A stretch of 64,000 nt of DNA from Thalassospira sp. (GTDB taxonomy: Bacteria; Pseudomonadota; Alphaproteobacteria; Rhodospirillales; Thalassospiraceae), in NCBI RefSeq assembly GCF_002709775.1, contig NZ_PAQR01000027.1, positions 1 to 64,000 on the forward strand. Direction: 5' to 3'. Position 1 is the stretch's first letter, and every line of letters starts with the position of its first letter. The notes beneath the pieces were generated by a model. It saw nothing but the letters and a program-made list of their open reading frames with translations, did not search any database and was not told the origin of the DNA. Positions 47,341 to 57,192 of the stretch are shown here, piece by piece. Both the position numbers and the translations under genes were made by a program.

Positions 47341-47430
47341 ATTGTTTTTTTGGCAATTACACCTTTGACATCAAGGCAGGGGTCAGGTAGAGATTACGTA
47401 TTCGTAACAAATAAATTGTTGGGCACAAAC

Positions 47431-47778
47431 ATGTCGATCGAGATCAAACCGTCTCAGGCGCTTGACCTTTGGCGTATCGCGATTGTTGAAAGTGTGCGTC
47501 GGGATTCCCCCGACCTGTCGGCCCGACAGATGGCCTTGTTACTGAGCGTTTACCTGACCCCGGCCCCGCATACCGTGCGTGGCCTTTCCGAAGCGCTGAA
47601 TATTTCCAAGCCTGCCATTACCCGTGCCCTAGATCGTCTGAGCTCGCTTGGCATGGTCAAACGCAAGGTCGATGAAGAAGACCGCCGTTCGGTGCTGGTT
47701 CAGCGTACGGTTAAAGGCTCGGTCTTCCTGCGTGAATTCGGTGACATCATCGTCGCCGCCGGTCTTGAGACCGATTGA
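47431..47778 (+). CDS. MarR-like winged-helix regulator, short form
   Basis: A 115-residue protein made of little more than a winged helix: ARQMALLLSVYL, then the recognition helix SEALNISKPAITRALDRL and the wing KVDEEDRRSVLVQ. MarR proteins are usually 140-160 residues; here the outer dimerisation helices are reduced. The ATG at 47431 is chosen; the frame extends back to 47350 without a better site. It lies 90 bases after the aminopeptidase gene on the same strand. Confidence 0.8.
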   Translation: MSIEIKPSQALDLWRIAIVESVRRDSPDLSARQMALLLSVYLTPAPHTVRGLSEALNISKPAITRALDRLSSLGMVKRKVDEEDRRSVLVQRTVKGSVFLREFGDIIVAAGLETD

Positions 47779-47935
47779 TCCGGCTGTAAAACAAATCTGC
47801 TGACATCCGAGTGCGGATCAGAACAGCGAAAAACGCCCCTATCCAAGGCCCAGCCTTGTGAAATCGGCCGTTTAGGACAGCAAATCTTCCCCATCTTAAA
47901 TGCATGACATCTGATATGGCGAAAAATCGCTATAT

Positions 47936-47953
47936 ACAGACCGGTTGGTCTGT
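47936..47953. promoter_or_regulatory. TetR-type operator palindrome with no adjacent gene
   Basis: ACAGACC-GGTT-GGTCTGT is a perfect 7+7 inverted repeat preceded by TATAT, typical of operators in front of autoregulated TetR-family genes. The only frame that follows from an ATG (47956) ends after 15 codons. No tetR gene is present, so this may be the remains of a lost regulator gene or the target of a distant one. Confidence 0.6.
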
Positions 47954-48050
47954 AATGCGCCTACCAAAGGCTACGGGTAGCGCGTGCTTTCTTCTTTTGT
48001 GATCAATGTGTTAGGCAACACCCCGGCGACCCATAGTTGGTCTATGGGCG

Positions 48051-48758
48051 TTATTTGGCCGAGTATTGGCTTACAGGGGCTTCCGGGGTCGGATGAGGGC
48101 CCGCCATGGTTTCGGGCATCTCGATCAGGGCCAAAAGACCTGCTGCGACGATCAAAACGCCACCAGACAGCCGCGCGATAACGTTCGTGCCACCCCGTCT
48201 AACCAGCCAGGGCATGACCCGCGCCGCCCCCATCGCGTAAATCATTACGAAACTGTAATCAAGAAACACGAAGGTCGCGCCAAGGATCACCAGCTGCATT
48301 GCGAGCGGCTGACCGGGATCGACGAATTGCGGAAACAGTGCTCCGAAAAAGGCAATCGCCTTGGGGTTACCAGCCGCAACCAGAAAGCCTTCGCGAAACA
48401 GACGCAGGGGATTTGCCGACTCAAAACCCGCCTGATTATTCGTTTCGTATCCGGTTTTGATCTTGATTTCCGTGGGCTTGCGGAAAAAGGACATCAAACC
48501 GAGTGCTAACAGAAAGGCAACGCCACACCATTTGACAACGCCAAAGGCGGTTTCTGATGTTGCCAGGATCGCCCCGACACCAAGAGCCGCAATCAGCATC
48601 TGGATCATGTTGGCCGTGACATCGCCAAGGGCGGTCATCAGGGTCGGCCGCGCACCATAACGGAGCGCATGCGACATGCCAATCAGGATGCTGGGTCCGG
48701 GTGTCAGGACGAGCAAAAAGACCAGCAGGGTAAAACTGAGCCAGATTTCAAAGGACAT
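48051..48758 (-). CDS. LysE-family transporter
   Basis: A 235-residue six-helix exporter with the LTPGPSILIGMSHALRYG signature near its N-terminus and GNPKAIAFFGALFPQFVDP in the middle. The start is the ATG at 48758; a longer frame adds a basic, unconserved segment. It is unrelated in position to the earlier LysE copy at 35.2 kb. Probably an amino acid or lactone exporter. Confidence 0.88.
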   Translation of the reverse strand: MSFEIWLSFTLLVFLLVLTPGPSILIGMSHALRYGARPTLMTALGDVTANMIQMLIAALGVGAILATSETAFGVVKWCGVAFLLALGLMSFFRKPTEIKIKTGYETNNQAGFESANPLRLFREGFLVAAGNPKAIAFFGALFPQFVDPGQPLAMQLVILGATFVFLDYSFVMIYAMGAARVMPWLVRRGGTNVIARLSGGVLIVAAGLLALIEMPETMAGPHPTPEAPVSQYSAK

Positions 48759-48923
48759 GGTCGGGGCAACTCCGGTGACGACAGCCCCGGATATCACACA
48801 CAGCCCGACAAGTTGACAAGTGCCGGTTTGGCAATGGGCCATGCGTGAACTGCGCAGGCCGTGGAGGTGGCGCGAAGACAAGCGATGCTTGCGAGCTAGG
48901 AAGGTTGGTGAGCGCACCCGCCT

Positions 48924-49613
48924 TTAGCGCGGTTTGGCGTCGCCCGGCCAGAAGTCATAGAACATGCGGATCTGGACCGAGCGCAGGGTGTCGGGCGGAA
49001 GGACATTCTGTCCGGTGCGCAGCAGCTTGTTCTGAAGGGCGGCGAAATAGCGATTGCCGGCCGGCTGGAACGGGCTGAAGGGTGGTTCCTTGACGAGTTC
49101 CTCGCCTTTTTCCTCGGCCTCGGCGGCGGCTTCGGCTTCAGCGGCCAGCTCTTCCTCGGTCTTGGGTGGCGGGGGCGGCAGAAGATCGGGACCGACATAT
49201 TTAAAGCTGCGCTTGCCCGGTTCGCGGGTTTCATAGCGCTGTTCGGTATCGCGATACATCAGGCGCTGCAGATCGACCAGGAAGGCGTTGATGACCTTGG
49301 GCAGGCGTTGTTCGATCAGCCCGGCCGCCTGGCGCGAGGTTCCTTCAAGCCAGATGTTAAAGACAATCTGGCGAATAGCACCGCTTTTGCGCAAGACGAT
49401 GGTCAAGGAGACCGGATCAGGTACAACAACTGTTTCGGGAATTTCGGGAACGGCCGGTTCTTCGGGTTCTTCGGTGTTGGCGTCATCTGCGGGCGGATCG
49501 CTGGCCCGGGCGGCCGGGGTTACCAATGCAAACATGGCAAGCACCAGTGCCGTGATCAGCAGATGGCCGAAAAGTCGATGTCCGGTTCGATTTTGGATCG
49601 CACGTGACAACAT
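48924..49613 (-). CDS. Exported protein with weak FliL resemblance
   Basis: A 229-residue protein with a signal sequence or anchor (hydrophobic residues 16-36, then ARA-S), and an acidic Pro/Glu-rich spacer. A folded core resembles FliL-like domains (IRQIVFNIWLEGTSRQAAGLI, RLPKVINAFLVDLQRL). A Pro run (PPPPPK) and a Glu/Ala helix follow, then a conserved-looking C-terminus. No flagellar genes are near. I do not assign a function. It lies alone between LysE and the yej operon. Confidence 0.55.
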   Translation of the reverse strand: MLSRAIQNRTGHRLFGHLLITALVLAMFALVTPAARASDPPADDANTEEPEEPAVPEIPETVVVPDPVSLTIVLRKSGAIRQIVFNIWLEGTSRQAAGLIEQRLPKVINAFLVDLQRLMYRDTEQRYETREPGKRSFKYVGPDLLPPPPPKTEEELAAEAEAAAEAEEKGEELVKEPPFSPFQPAGNRYFAALQNKLLRTGQNVLPPDTLRSVQIRMFYDFWPGDAKPR

Positions 49614-49697
49614 ATTTACCCTTAAACCTGACTTTACAGTCCTGTTTTTATTGCCTTTTCAGACGGGTTGCAACCGATCAGGCATCAGACTTCCGAC

Positions 49698-51332
49698 CTA
49701 GCTGGCAACAAATTCCGTTCCCGCCGCCCGAAGATCAAGGGCCGCTGCCAGCAGGGCCTTGGTGTAGGGCTGCGTCGGGTTGTCAAACACATCAGCCGCC
49801 GCGCCGCTTTCGACCAGCTTGCCACCCTGCATGACCATGACGCGATGAGACACTGCACGCACAACGCGCAAATCATGACTGATGAACAAGTATGCCATTT
49901 TATGGCGCGCCTGCAAATCACGCAGCAATTCGACGATCTGCGCCTGTACCGACATATCAAGGGCAGAGGTCGGTTCATCCAGTACGATAAAGCGTGGTTT
50001 CAGGACCAATGCGCGGGCAATGGAAATGCGTTGACGCTGCCCGCCGGAGAATTCGTGCGGATAGCGGTCCATGGCATTTTGCGGCAGGTCGACCTCCGAC
50101 AGGGCCTCGGCAATGCGGGACTCGCGTTCGGTCTTGGAAAGCGTTGGTTCGTGGATTTCAAGACCCTCGCCGACGATCTGGGCAATCGACATACGCGGGC
50201 TGAGGGATCCGAACGGATCTTGGAACACGACCTGCATGTCGCGGCGGAGCTTGCGCAAATCCGCCCCGGCAAAGCTACGGATATCCTGCCCGGCAAAGCG
50301 GATATCGCCGCTTGATTTCAAAAGCCGCAGAATCGCCATGGCAAGTGTGGTCTTGCCCGACCCACTTTCCCCGACAATGCCAAGGGTTTCACCCTGCTTG
50401 AGCGTCAGCGAAATCTGATCCACCGCATTGAGGTAATGATCAGGGCGGCCAAGGATGCCCTTGCGACCAATCGGGAACTGCACATGGATGTTGCTGGTTT
50501 CAAGCAGATCGCTTGCGTTTTCGGGCAAGGCAGGTGCTTCGCCACTGGGTACGGCCGAGAGCAGCTTTTTGGTGTAGGCGTGCTTGGGCGCGTCAAAGAG
50601 CGCGTGGGCTTCGCCAGCTTCGACTATCTCGCCATCCTTCATCACACAGACGGTCTGCGCCATTTTCTGAACGATCTGCAGATCATGGGTGATCAGCAGA
50701 AGCGCCATGCCGAGCTTGTCCTGCAGGTCCTTGAGCAGTTCGAGGATCTGCGCCTGAATGGTGACATCAAGGGCCGTTGTCGGCTCGTCGGCAATCAGCA
50801 ATTCCGGTTCGTTGGCAAGCGCCATGGCGATCATCACACGCTGGCGCTGGCCGCCGGAAAGCTCATGCGGCAGGGCCTTGAGCCGGGAGGCCGGATCGGG
50901 AATGCCAACGAGTTCCAGTAGTTCCAGAATGCGCGCCCGTGCCTTGGACCCACGAAGGCCCTTGTGGAGCAACAGCACCTCGCCGATCTGCTTTTCGATA
51001 TTGTGCAGCGGGTTCAGCGACGTCATCGGTTCCTGAAAGATCATCGAGATCCGGTTGCCACGGATCTTGCGCAGCGGGCGTTCCTTGGCACCGACCATTT
51101 CCTGCCCGTCAAAGACGATGGAGCCCGACGGGTGGCTTGCGCGCGGATAGGGCAGCAATTGCAGGATCGAAAGGGCCGTGACCGATTTGCCGGAGCCACT
51201 TTCACCGACAAGCGCCATCGTCTGGCCGCGCTTAAGGCTAAAGGACACGTCCTTGACCGCCGTTACATCGGCGAATTTGACCGAGAGGTCCTTGATCGTC
51301 AGGAGCGGTTGAATTTCTGTCGAGCATGTCAT
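49698..51332 (-). CDS. yejF: Peptide ABC transporter, fused dual ATPase (YejF-like)
   Basis: A 544-residue protein with two complete ABC ATPase domains in one chain. Walker A is GESGSGKS in the first and GESGSGKT in the second. Signature motifs LSGGQRQRVMIA and FSGGQRQRISIA and Walker B segments (LLIADEPT, FIVLDEPT) are all present. It powers uptake through YejB and YejE. AGGAGACGG precedes the ATG. It is the last gene of yejABEF, 9 bases after yejE. Confidence 0.93.
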   Translation of the reverse strand: MTCSTEIQPLLTIKDLSVKFADVTAVKDVSFSLKRGQTMALVGESGSGKSVTALSILQLLPYPRASHPSGSIVFDGQEMVGAKERPLRKIRGNRISMIFQEPMTSLNPLHNIEKQIGEVLLLHKGLRGSKARARILELLELVGIPDPASRLKALPHELSGGQRQRVMIAMALANEPELLIADEPTTALDVTIQAQILELLKDLQDKLGMALLLITHDLQIVQKMAQTVCVMKDGEIVEAGEAHALFDAPKHAYTKKLLSAVPSGEAPALPENASDLLETSNIHVQFPIGRKGILGRPDHYLNAVDQISLTLKQGETLGIVGESGSGKTTLAMAILRLLKSSGDIRFAGQDIRSFAGADLRKLRRDMQVVFQDPFGSLSPRMSIAQIVGEGLEIHEPTLSKTERESRIAEALSEVDLPQNAMDRYPHEFSGGQRQRISIARALVLKPRFIVLDEPTSALDMSVQAQIVELLRDLQARHKMAYLFISHDLRVVRAVSHRVMVMQGGKLVESGAAADVFDNPTQPYTKALLAAALDLRAAGTEFVAS

Positions 51333-51341
51333 TTCCGTCTC

Positions 51342-52373
51342 CTAAAACGTCTTGCGCGGATCGAACGCATCGCGCACCGCCTCGCCGATAAAGATCAGAA
51401 GGCTGAGCATCACCGCAATGGCAAAGAAGGCCGTCAGACCAAGCCAGGGAGCCTGCAGGTTATTCTTGCCCTGCGAGAGCAATTCACCAAGCGACGGCGA
51501 GCCGGGCGGCATGCCAAGCGACAGGAAGTCGAGCGAGGTGAGGGCGACAATCGATCCATTCAGCACAAACGGCAGGAAGGTGATGGTTGCGACCATCGCA
51601 TTGGGCAGAACATGGCGATACATGATCCGGTAATCGGTCATGCCAAGTGCACGCGCAGCCCGGACATATTCAAAGTTACGCGCACGCAGGAATTCGGCAC
51701 GGACAAGACCGGTCAAACTCATCCAGCTAAACAGAACAAGGATGAATAAAAGCGTCCAGAAACCCGGCGCAAACAGGCTTGCGAGAATGATCAGGATGAA
51801 GAGTTGCGGCAAACCCGACCAGATTTCGATCACACGCTGGAAGCCCAGATCGACCCAACCGCCGAAATAGCCCTGCACGGCCCCGGCGGCAATACCGATC
51901 ACGGAACTGACCGCGGTCAGTGCCAGACCAAACAGGATCGAAATCCGGAAGCCATAGATCAGGCGCGCAAGAACATCGCGGCCCAATTCATCGGTGCCCA
52001 GCAAATGGCGCATGGAGGGCGGGGCTGGTTGTGGTTCGCGCATTTCGAAATCGATGGTGTCATAGGAAAACGGAATGACGGGCCAGATGGCAAAACCGTT
52101 TTCGGCAATCTTGTCCTGAATATAGGGATCATAGAAATCGGTCTCGACGTCAAAATCGCCGCCATAGGCCGTTTCGGGATGGTCGGACAGGATCGGGATA
52201 TACCAGTCATCGCCATATTTGACGAAGATCGGTTTGTCATTGGCGACCAGTTCGGCCACCAGACAAATGACAAACAGGATGGCAAAGATCACAAGCGACC
52301 AATAGCCGCGCTTGTTGGCCTTGAAGTTTGACAGACGCCGACGGTTAAGCGGAGAGAGAACAGCATTAAACAT
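51342..52373 (-). CDS. yejE: Peptide ABC transporter permease (YejE-like)
   Basis: A 343-residue inner-membrane permease with the extended N-terminal soluble segment typical of YejE (about residues 45-130, KPIFVKYGDDWYIPI) and an EAA loop (FEYVRAARALGMTDYRIMYRHVLPNA, given in parts: RAARALGMTD, YRHVLPNA). The start is the ATG at 52373, 2 bases after the yejB stop. Confidence 0.92.
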   Translation of the reverse strand: MFNAVLSPLNRRRLSNFKANKRGYWSLVIFAILFVICLVAELVANDKPIFVKYGDDWYIPILSDHPETAYGGDFDVETDFYDPYIQDKIAENGFAIWPVIPFSYDTIDFEMREPQPAPPSMRHLLGTDELGRDVLARLIYGFRISILFGLALTAVSSVIGIAAGAVQGYFGGWVDLGFQRVIEIWSGLPQLFILIILASLFAPGFWTLLFILVLFSWMSLTGLVRAEFLRARNFEYVRAARALGMTDYRIMYRHVLPNAMVATITFLPFVLNGSIVALTSLDFLSLGMPPGSPSLGELLSQGKNNLQAPWLGLTAFFAIAVMLSLLIFIGEAVRDAFDPRKTF

Positions 52374-52375
52374 GA

Positions 52376-53503
52376 TCAATTCCCCCGCCCTTCAAAGTCG
52401 ATCCGCGGATCAACAAAGTGATAACTGAGGTCACTGATCAGGTTCATGATCAGACCAAACAGCGTGAAGAAATAAAGGGTGGCAAACATCACCGGATAAT
52501 CACGCGTCATCACCGCGTTAAAGCCAAGCAGGCCAAGACCATCGAGTGAGAAGATCACCTCGATCAGAACCGACCCGGTAAAGAGCATACCGACCAAGGC
52601 ACTGGGGAAACCGGCAATGATCAGAAGCATGGCGTTGCGGAAAACATGGCCATAAAGCACACGCTTTTCACTCAGCCCCTTGGCGCGTGCGGTCACGACA
52701 TACTGCTTGTTGATCTCATCCAAAAACGAGTTCTTGGTCAGCATGGTAAGGGTCGCAAAACCCGAAATCGTAAGCGCTATGATCGGCAGGGCAAGATGCC
52801 AGAAATAATCAACAATCTTGCCCCAAAGCGATAGCTGTTCCCAGTTGGATGATGTCAGCCCGCGTAACGGGAACCAATCGAGATAAGCCCCGCCGGCAAA
52901 CAGCACGATCAGCATGACGGCAAACAGGAAGCCCGGAATGGCAAAGCCGACAATGATAGCAGCAGACGACCAGATATCGAAGTTCGAGCCATCACGCACC
53001 GCCTTGGTAATGCCTAGCGGGATCGAGATGATGTAAATGATCAGCGTCGACCATATCCCCAGCGAGATCGAGACCGGCATTTTATCAAGCACCAGATCGA
53101 CCACGTCGCGATCCTGGAAGTAGCTTTGGCCGAAATCGAACGTCAGATAGTTCTTCATCATCATCCAGAAGCGTTCGTGTGCCGGCTTATCAAAGCCGAA
53201 CTGCACTTCGAGCTGTTTGATGACTTCGGGATCAAGCCCCTGCGCCCCGCGATAGTTCGATGTCGATGAGAAGTTATTGCCCGAGGCAGAAGATGCGGCA
53301 GAACCGCCCCCACCGCCCGATCCGCTTTCAGCCCCCTGATTGGTGACACGCGCGGTCGCGGAAACATCTGTGCCCTGAAGCTGGGCAATGACTTGTTCGA
53401 CCGGGCCGCCCGGGGCGAATTGAATGATCACAAAGTTCAGCAACATGATGCCAAACAGCGTGACCGGGATCAGAAGCAAACGCCGAAGGATATAATTCAG
53501 CAT
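52376..53503 (-). CDS. yejB: Peptide ABC transporter permease (YejB-like)
   Basis: A 375-residue permease. The [16 protein letters not shown] motif is followed by a periplasmic insert containing [24 protein letters not shown] (given as [10 protein letters not shown] and VQFGFDKP), diagnostic of YejB. The insert also holds a Ser/Gly run ([16 protein letters not shown]) longer than I expect for the family, likely a flexible linker. It begins 3 bases after the yejA stop. Confidence 0.92.
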   Translation of the reverse strand: MLNYILRRLLLIPVTLFGIMLLNFVIIQFAPGGPVEQVIAQLQGTDVSATARVTNQGAESGSGGGGGSAASSASGNNFSSTSNYRGAQGLDPEVIKQLEVQFGFDKPAHERFWMMMKNYLTFDFGQSYFQDRDVVDLVLDKMPVSISLGIWSTLIIYIISIPLGITKAVRDGSNFDIWSSAAIIVGFAIPGFLFAVMLIVLFAGGAYLDWFPLRGLTSSNWEQLSLWGKIVDYFWHLALPIIALTISGFATLTMLTKNSFLDEINKQYVVTARAKGLSEKRVLYGHVFRNAMLLIIAGFPSALVGMLFTGSVLIEVIFSLDGLGLLGFNAVMTRDYPVMFATLYFFTLFGLIMNLISDLSYHFVDPRIDFEGRGN

Positions 53504-53506
53504 GGC

Positions 53507-55459
53507 CTAGTTGCCCCCCATCTGCAGTTTGGCGGCCTTGTCCGGATCCATCCACCAGCGCATGATCGACATGCCCTTGAGCGGAACCGTGTCCGGGCGG
53601 CCAAAGATGTTCCACCAGACCATGCGATCCCCACCGAGATACCATTGCGGAATAACGTAATCGCCCCACAGCAGCACACGATCAAGTGCACGGGTGGATG
53701 CGACCAGTTCTTCCCAGCTGTCGGCAGATGCGACATTTTCGATCATGGCATCAACCACCGGATTCTTGATGCCGGCAAAGTTGCGCGAACCGGGTTGATC
53801 GGCGGCTTCCGAGCTCCAGAACACGCGCTGTTCATTGCCCGGGGTCAGCGATTGCGTCCACCAGAAGGTGGTGACTTCGAAATCGAAGGCCTGAATACGG
53901 TTGACCCACTGACCGGTATCGATCAGGCGAATGTCCATATCAATGCCAAGCTGCTTGAGCCGGGATTTGACCACCAGCGCGATCTTTTCCAGACCGGGTT
54001 GGCGAATGATCAGCTCAAATCGGAAGGGCTGACCGGTTTCCTTATTGACCAGAATCTTGTCGCGCACTTCCCAGCCCGCCTCGTTCAGAAGCGTCATCGA
54101 TTCACGCAAGGCATCGCGCCGCCCGTTGGGGGCATCGAAGTTCGGAAGTTTGTAGGGTTCGGTAAACAGCCGTTCAGGCAACTGATCGCGATAGGGTTCC
54201 AGCAAAGCCAGTTCAGCGCCGGTCGGCACACCGGTTGCGGCCAGTTCGGAGTTGGCAAAGAAGCTGTCGGTGCGGCTGTAGGCACCATAGAACATCGCGC
54301 GGTTCAGCCATTGGAAATCAAGACCATATTGCAAGGCACGGCGCACGCGCCGGTCCGCAAACAGCGGATTGCGCACATTCAGGACATAGGCCTGCATGCC
54401 ACTTGGCAAATGATCGGGCATGAATTCCTTTTGAATGTCACCACGCTGAACCGCCGGGGTGTCATAGGCGGTGTTCCAGTCACGCGATGAATGTTCAGAC
54501 CGGATCATGTATTCGCCCGCGAGGAACGCCTGACGCTGGACCTCCATATCCAGATAGGTGTCGTAATGGACGGTATCGAAGTTGTTCTGCCCGCGATTGA
54601 CCGGGAAGTCTTCGGCCCAGTAATCCTTGACCCGTTCATAGGTAATGCTTCGGCCGGCCTCGATACTGGCAATGCGATACGCGCCACTGCCGACCGGGAT
54701 TTCAAAGGTGGTTTTGGAGAAGTCCTTACCTTCCCAGAACTTCTTGGGCATGATCGAAATGCCGGCCACGGTCATCGGGGTTTCGCGGTTATTGCCTGGC
54801 TTGAAGGTGAATTTGACGGTGAGTTCGTCGATGACTTCAGCACCTTCGACCTGCGAGAAGACCTGGCGATAGACCGGGCTGCCCTTGTTGATCAGGATTT
54901 CATAGGAAAACACGACGTCGTCGGCGGTGATTTCGCTGCCATCCTGGAAACGCGCACGCGGATCGAGATGGAAGATGGCAAAGGACCGGTCTTCGGGGAC
55001 TTCGATCGAATGCGCAATCAGACCATACATCGCATAGGGTTCATCGGCGCTGGCAACCATCAGGCTGTCATAGATCAGGCCTAGGCCCGAGGCCGGGTTG
55101 CCCTTGAGCGTGAAGGGGTTGAGCGTATCAAAGGCAACGATCGAGGATTGCACCAGCCTGCCGCCCTTGGGCGCATCGGGGTTCACGTAATCAAAATGAT
55201 GGAAGTCCGGGCCGTATTTCAGATCGCCATAAAGCGAAATGCCATGGGATCGGGTGGTCAGCGGGGCGAGATCGGCCTCATCCACCGGGACAGTCGGTGC
55301 CGGGTTAATCACCGGTGTTTCGCCGCCTTGCGCGTTCGCGGGATTTATCGGCACCATGGCCGTAGACAGGGTGAGTGCACCGGCAAACAGGATGGATGTC
55401 ATGGTCATGGCCAGACGTTCCCTGCCCGGCATTTTCATGCTGGCTGCATACGAAATCAT
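53507..55459 (-). CDS. yejA: Peptide-binding protein (YejA-like)
   Basis: A 650-residue periplasmic type II binding protein of the DppA/OppA class, with a signal peptide (hydrophobic region about residues 17-38, cleavage near ANA-Q at 43). HGISLYGDLKYGPDFHHFDYVNPDAPKGG (in parts HGISLYGDLKY and DYVNPDAPKGG) is the YejA N-terminal hallmark. Relatives import oligopeptides and microcin C. It is the first gene of yejABEF and next to a divergently placed set of a LysR regulator and DUF1127. Confidence 0.93.
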   Translation of the reverse strand: MISYAASMKMPGRERLAMTMTSILFAGALTLSTAMVPINPANAQGGETPVINPAPTVPVDEADLAPLTTRSHGISLYGDLKYGPDFHHFDYVNPDAPKGGRLVQSSIVAFDTLNPFTLKGNPASGLGLIYDSLMVASADEPYAMYGLIAHSIEVPEDRSFAIFHLDPRARFQDGSEITADDVVFSYEILINKGSPVYRQVFSQVEGAEVIDELTVKFTFKPGNNRETPMTVAGISIMPKKFWEGKDFSKTTFEIPVGSGAYRIASIEAGRSITYERVKDYWAEDFPVNRGQNNFDTVHYDTYLDMEVQRQAFLAGEYMIRSEHSSRDWNTAYDTPAVQRGDIQKEFMPDHLPSGMQAYVLNVRNPLFADRRVRRALQYGLDFQWLNRAMFYGAYSRTDSFFANSELAATGVPTGAELALLEPYRDQLPERLFTEPYKLPNFDAPNGRRDALRESMTLLNEAGWEVRDKILVNKETGQPFRFELIIRQPGLEKIALVVKSRLKQLGIDMDIRLIDTGQWVNRIQAFDFEVTTFWWTQSLTPGNEQRVFWSSEAADQPGSRNFAGIKNPVVDAMIENVASADSWEELVASTRALDRVLLWGDYVIPQWYLGGDRMVWWNIFGRPDTVPLKGMSIMRWWMDPDKAAKLQMGGN

Positions 55460-55633
55460 GTGATTGTCGTCTTCCCCTGATGCAAGCTGATCACTGCTTC
55501 ATTATGTGGACTTAATCTGTGCGGTGCAATCGGTGGTCCGCAAGCAGTTGGGCCTGCGATGATGCCCCTGTGAATATCACCACACTAGAAGTATCTGATA
55601 GTCACTACTAAATCGTTCAATTTCAAGGCACCA

Positions 55634-56569
55634 TCACGTGACTTTGCCGTAGGACGAGTCTTTTTGGTTCAGTTTTCGCCGGGAGGTTTCAAGCTTGATC
55701 TCGGCCATCAACCAATCGCGAAATGCCTTGACCTTTCGGCGCTCCAGACGGCCGCGCGGATAGACCAGCGAATAGGCATAGGGACTGTCGACCGGCAGAT
55801 CAAACGGCACCGTCAAACGGTTAGTCACAACATATTCCCCGATCATCGCCGGATCGGAAATCACCACGCCAAAGCCGCTTGCCGCGGCCTCCATCGCCAT
55901 ATCGAGGGTGGCAAATACCGGCCCCTTGGTGCCATCGACGCCCTGAATGCCCGTACCTTCAAGCCAGATGCGCCAGTCTTCACGTTGGGCCGAGCAATGC
56001 AGAAGCGTAACACCCGCGAGGTCTTCGGGGGTTTTGAGTTGCTTGGCAAGGCTTGGGTGACACACCGGCAGCAGGCGTTCCCCGGTCAGGAATTCATGGA
56101 CGAGCTGTTCGTTCGCGTGATCGGCAAAGCGGATGGCGATATCGACCTCGTTAAAATCGACCGAGGCCAGATCATCGTTATAGGTGCCCAGCTGGACCTG
56201 AAAATCGGGATATTCCATCTGAAAGCGGCCAAGCCGTGGCACGATCCAGCGCATGGAAAATGTCAGCGGGGCGGACACAGACAGCAAGGTGTCATCTGCA
56301 CGATCCTCGACCTTGGCCACCGCATCTTCGATGGCATCAAAGGCGGGTGTCAGGGATTCCAACAGGTTCTGACCCGCACGGGTCAACCGCAGGCTTCTGT
56401 GGTGGCGCTCAAACAGCTGACGACCGAGCACCTCTTCGAGATGCTGCACCTGTCGACTGACAGCCCCTTGGGTCACGTTAAGCTCATGTGACGCTTTGGT
56501 GAAACTTTCGAGTCTTCCGGCTACTTCAAAGGCCCGAAGCGCATTTAGCGGCAATGGACGGCGTTTCAT
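55634..56569 (-). CDS. LysR-family regulator (GcvA-like)
   Basis: A 311-residue regulator. The N-terminal winged helix (LNALRAFEVAGRLESFTKAS, LNVTQGAVSRQVQHLEEVLG) is followed by a substrate-binding domain (about 95-300). The RRPLPLNALRAFE opening is typical of the GcvA group. The ATG at 56569 is preferred; a GTG three codons earlier is possible. It lies 174 bases upstream of yejA on the same strand and so could read into it or control it. The target is unknown. Confidence 0.88.
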   Translation of the reverse strand: MKRRPLPLNALRAFEVAGRLESFTKASHELNVTQGAVSRQVQHLEEVLGRQLFERHHRSLRLTRAGQNLLESLTPAFDAIEDAVAKVEDRADDTLLSVSAPLTFSMRWIVPRLGRFQMEYPDFQVQLGTYNDDLASVDFNEVDIAIRFADHANEQLVHEFLTGERLLPVCHPSLAKQLKTPEDLAGVTLLHCSAQREDWRIWLEGTGIQGVDGTKGPVFATLDMAMEAAASGFGVVISDPAMIGEYVVTNRLTVPFDLPVDSPYAYSLVYPRGRLERRKVKAFRDWLMAEIKLETSRRKLNQKDSSYGKVT

Positions 56570-56725
56570 GACAGACACTTTGCATGAGTTTTAGTCATGC
56601 AATGATGACAAAAGGTGGTTTGAGCGCAAGCATTTTTTCCGGTAACCCTGAGTTTAACACAGAGATTATCGATGCAGGGCCGCTGAATTGTTGAGAGCAG
56701 GCCTAGTTTTAAAAGGATTAGAGCA

Positions 56726-56935
56726 ATGGTTGCTATCACCAAAGAAGTTGGCGCATTCACCGCCACCCATCGTCATCACAATGCCACCAGCCTGCTGGAG
56801 CTGCCGCGTACCTGGGTCAAACGTTACGACCTGCGTCAGAAGCTGGCCGACATGGACGCACACATGCTGCGCGATATCGGCTGGACCGTCTATGACGCGA
56901 AACGCGAAGCGGCCAAGCCGTTCTGGAAAGCTTAA
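56726..56935 (+). CDS. DUF1127 small protein
   Basis: A 69-residue basic protein with the DUF1127 core LLELPRTWVKRYDLRQKLADMDAHMLRDIGW (in parts WVKRYDLRQKL and HMLRDIGW). Members in alphaproteobacteria influence phosphate, carbon or RNA metabolism and growth-phase behaviour, sometimes with an RNA-binding role. AGGATTAGAGCA precedes the ATG. It is divergent from the LysR gene. Confidence 0.85.
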   Translation: MVAITKEVGAFTATHRHHNATSLLELPRTWVKRYDLRQKLADMDAHMLRDIGWTVYDAKREAAKPFWKA

Positions 56936-56970
56936 CCCGCGCGCAAGCGCATTATACCGAGTATTTTGTC

Positions 56971-57072
56971 ATGCAGAACAATGTATCCCCGCTGCACAGC
57001 GCAATTACTTTCCCGCTCCAGGTTCTGATTGAAGCCCTGATGGACGCGTGGAAAGGCCTTAGCCTTAAATAA
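56971..57072 (+). CDS. Possible 33-residue small protein downstream of DUF1127
   Basis: A short frame, MQNNVSPLHSAITFPLQ followed by an amphipathic VLIEALMDAWKGLSLK, lies between the DUF1127 stop and a strong terminator, on the same transcript. Its composition (Leu, Ala, Trp, Lys on a helix) looks non-random. The ribosome site is weak (CGAG), so this is only a candidate. Confidence 0.3.
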   Translation: MQNNVSPLHSAITFPLQVLIEALMDAWKGLSLK

Positions 57073-57136
57073 GGCTTTGCACCCAAGATCCCTGAACGCA
57101 ATTCCAGCCTCCCCCCGTTGGAAAGTGCGTATATAA

Positions 57137-57174
57137 ATGCCGGTCACAATCCCCTTGTGACCGGCATTTTTTTT
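57137..57174 (+). terminator. Rho-independent terminator of the DUF1127 transcript
   Basis: A perfect 13-base-pair stem, ATGCCGGTCACAA (57137-57149) with TTGTGACCGGCAT (57155-57167), a 5-base loop and a run of T to 57174. It lies just beyond the stop of the convergent methyltransferase gene. Confidence 0.9.
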
Positions 57175-57192
57175 AATGGCCTTGGCGATACG

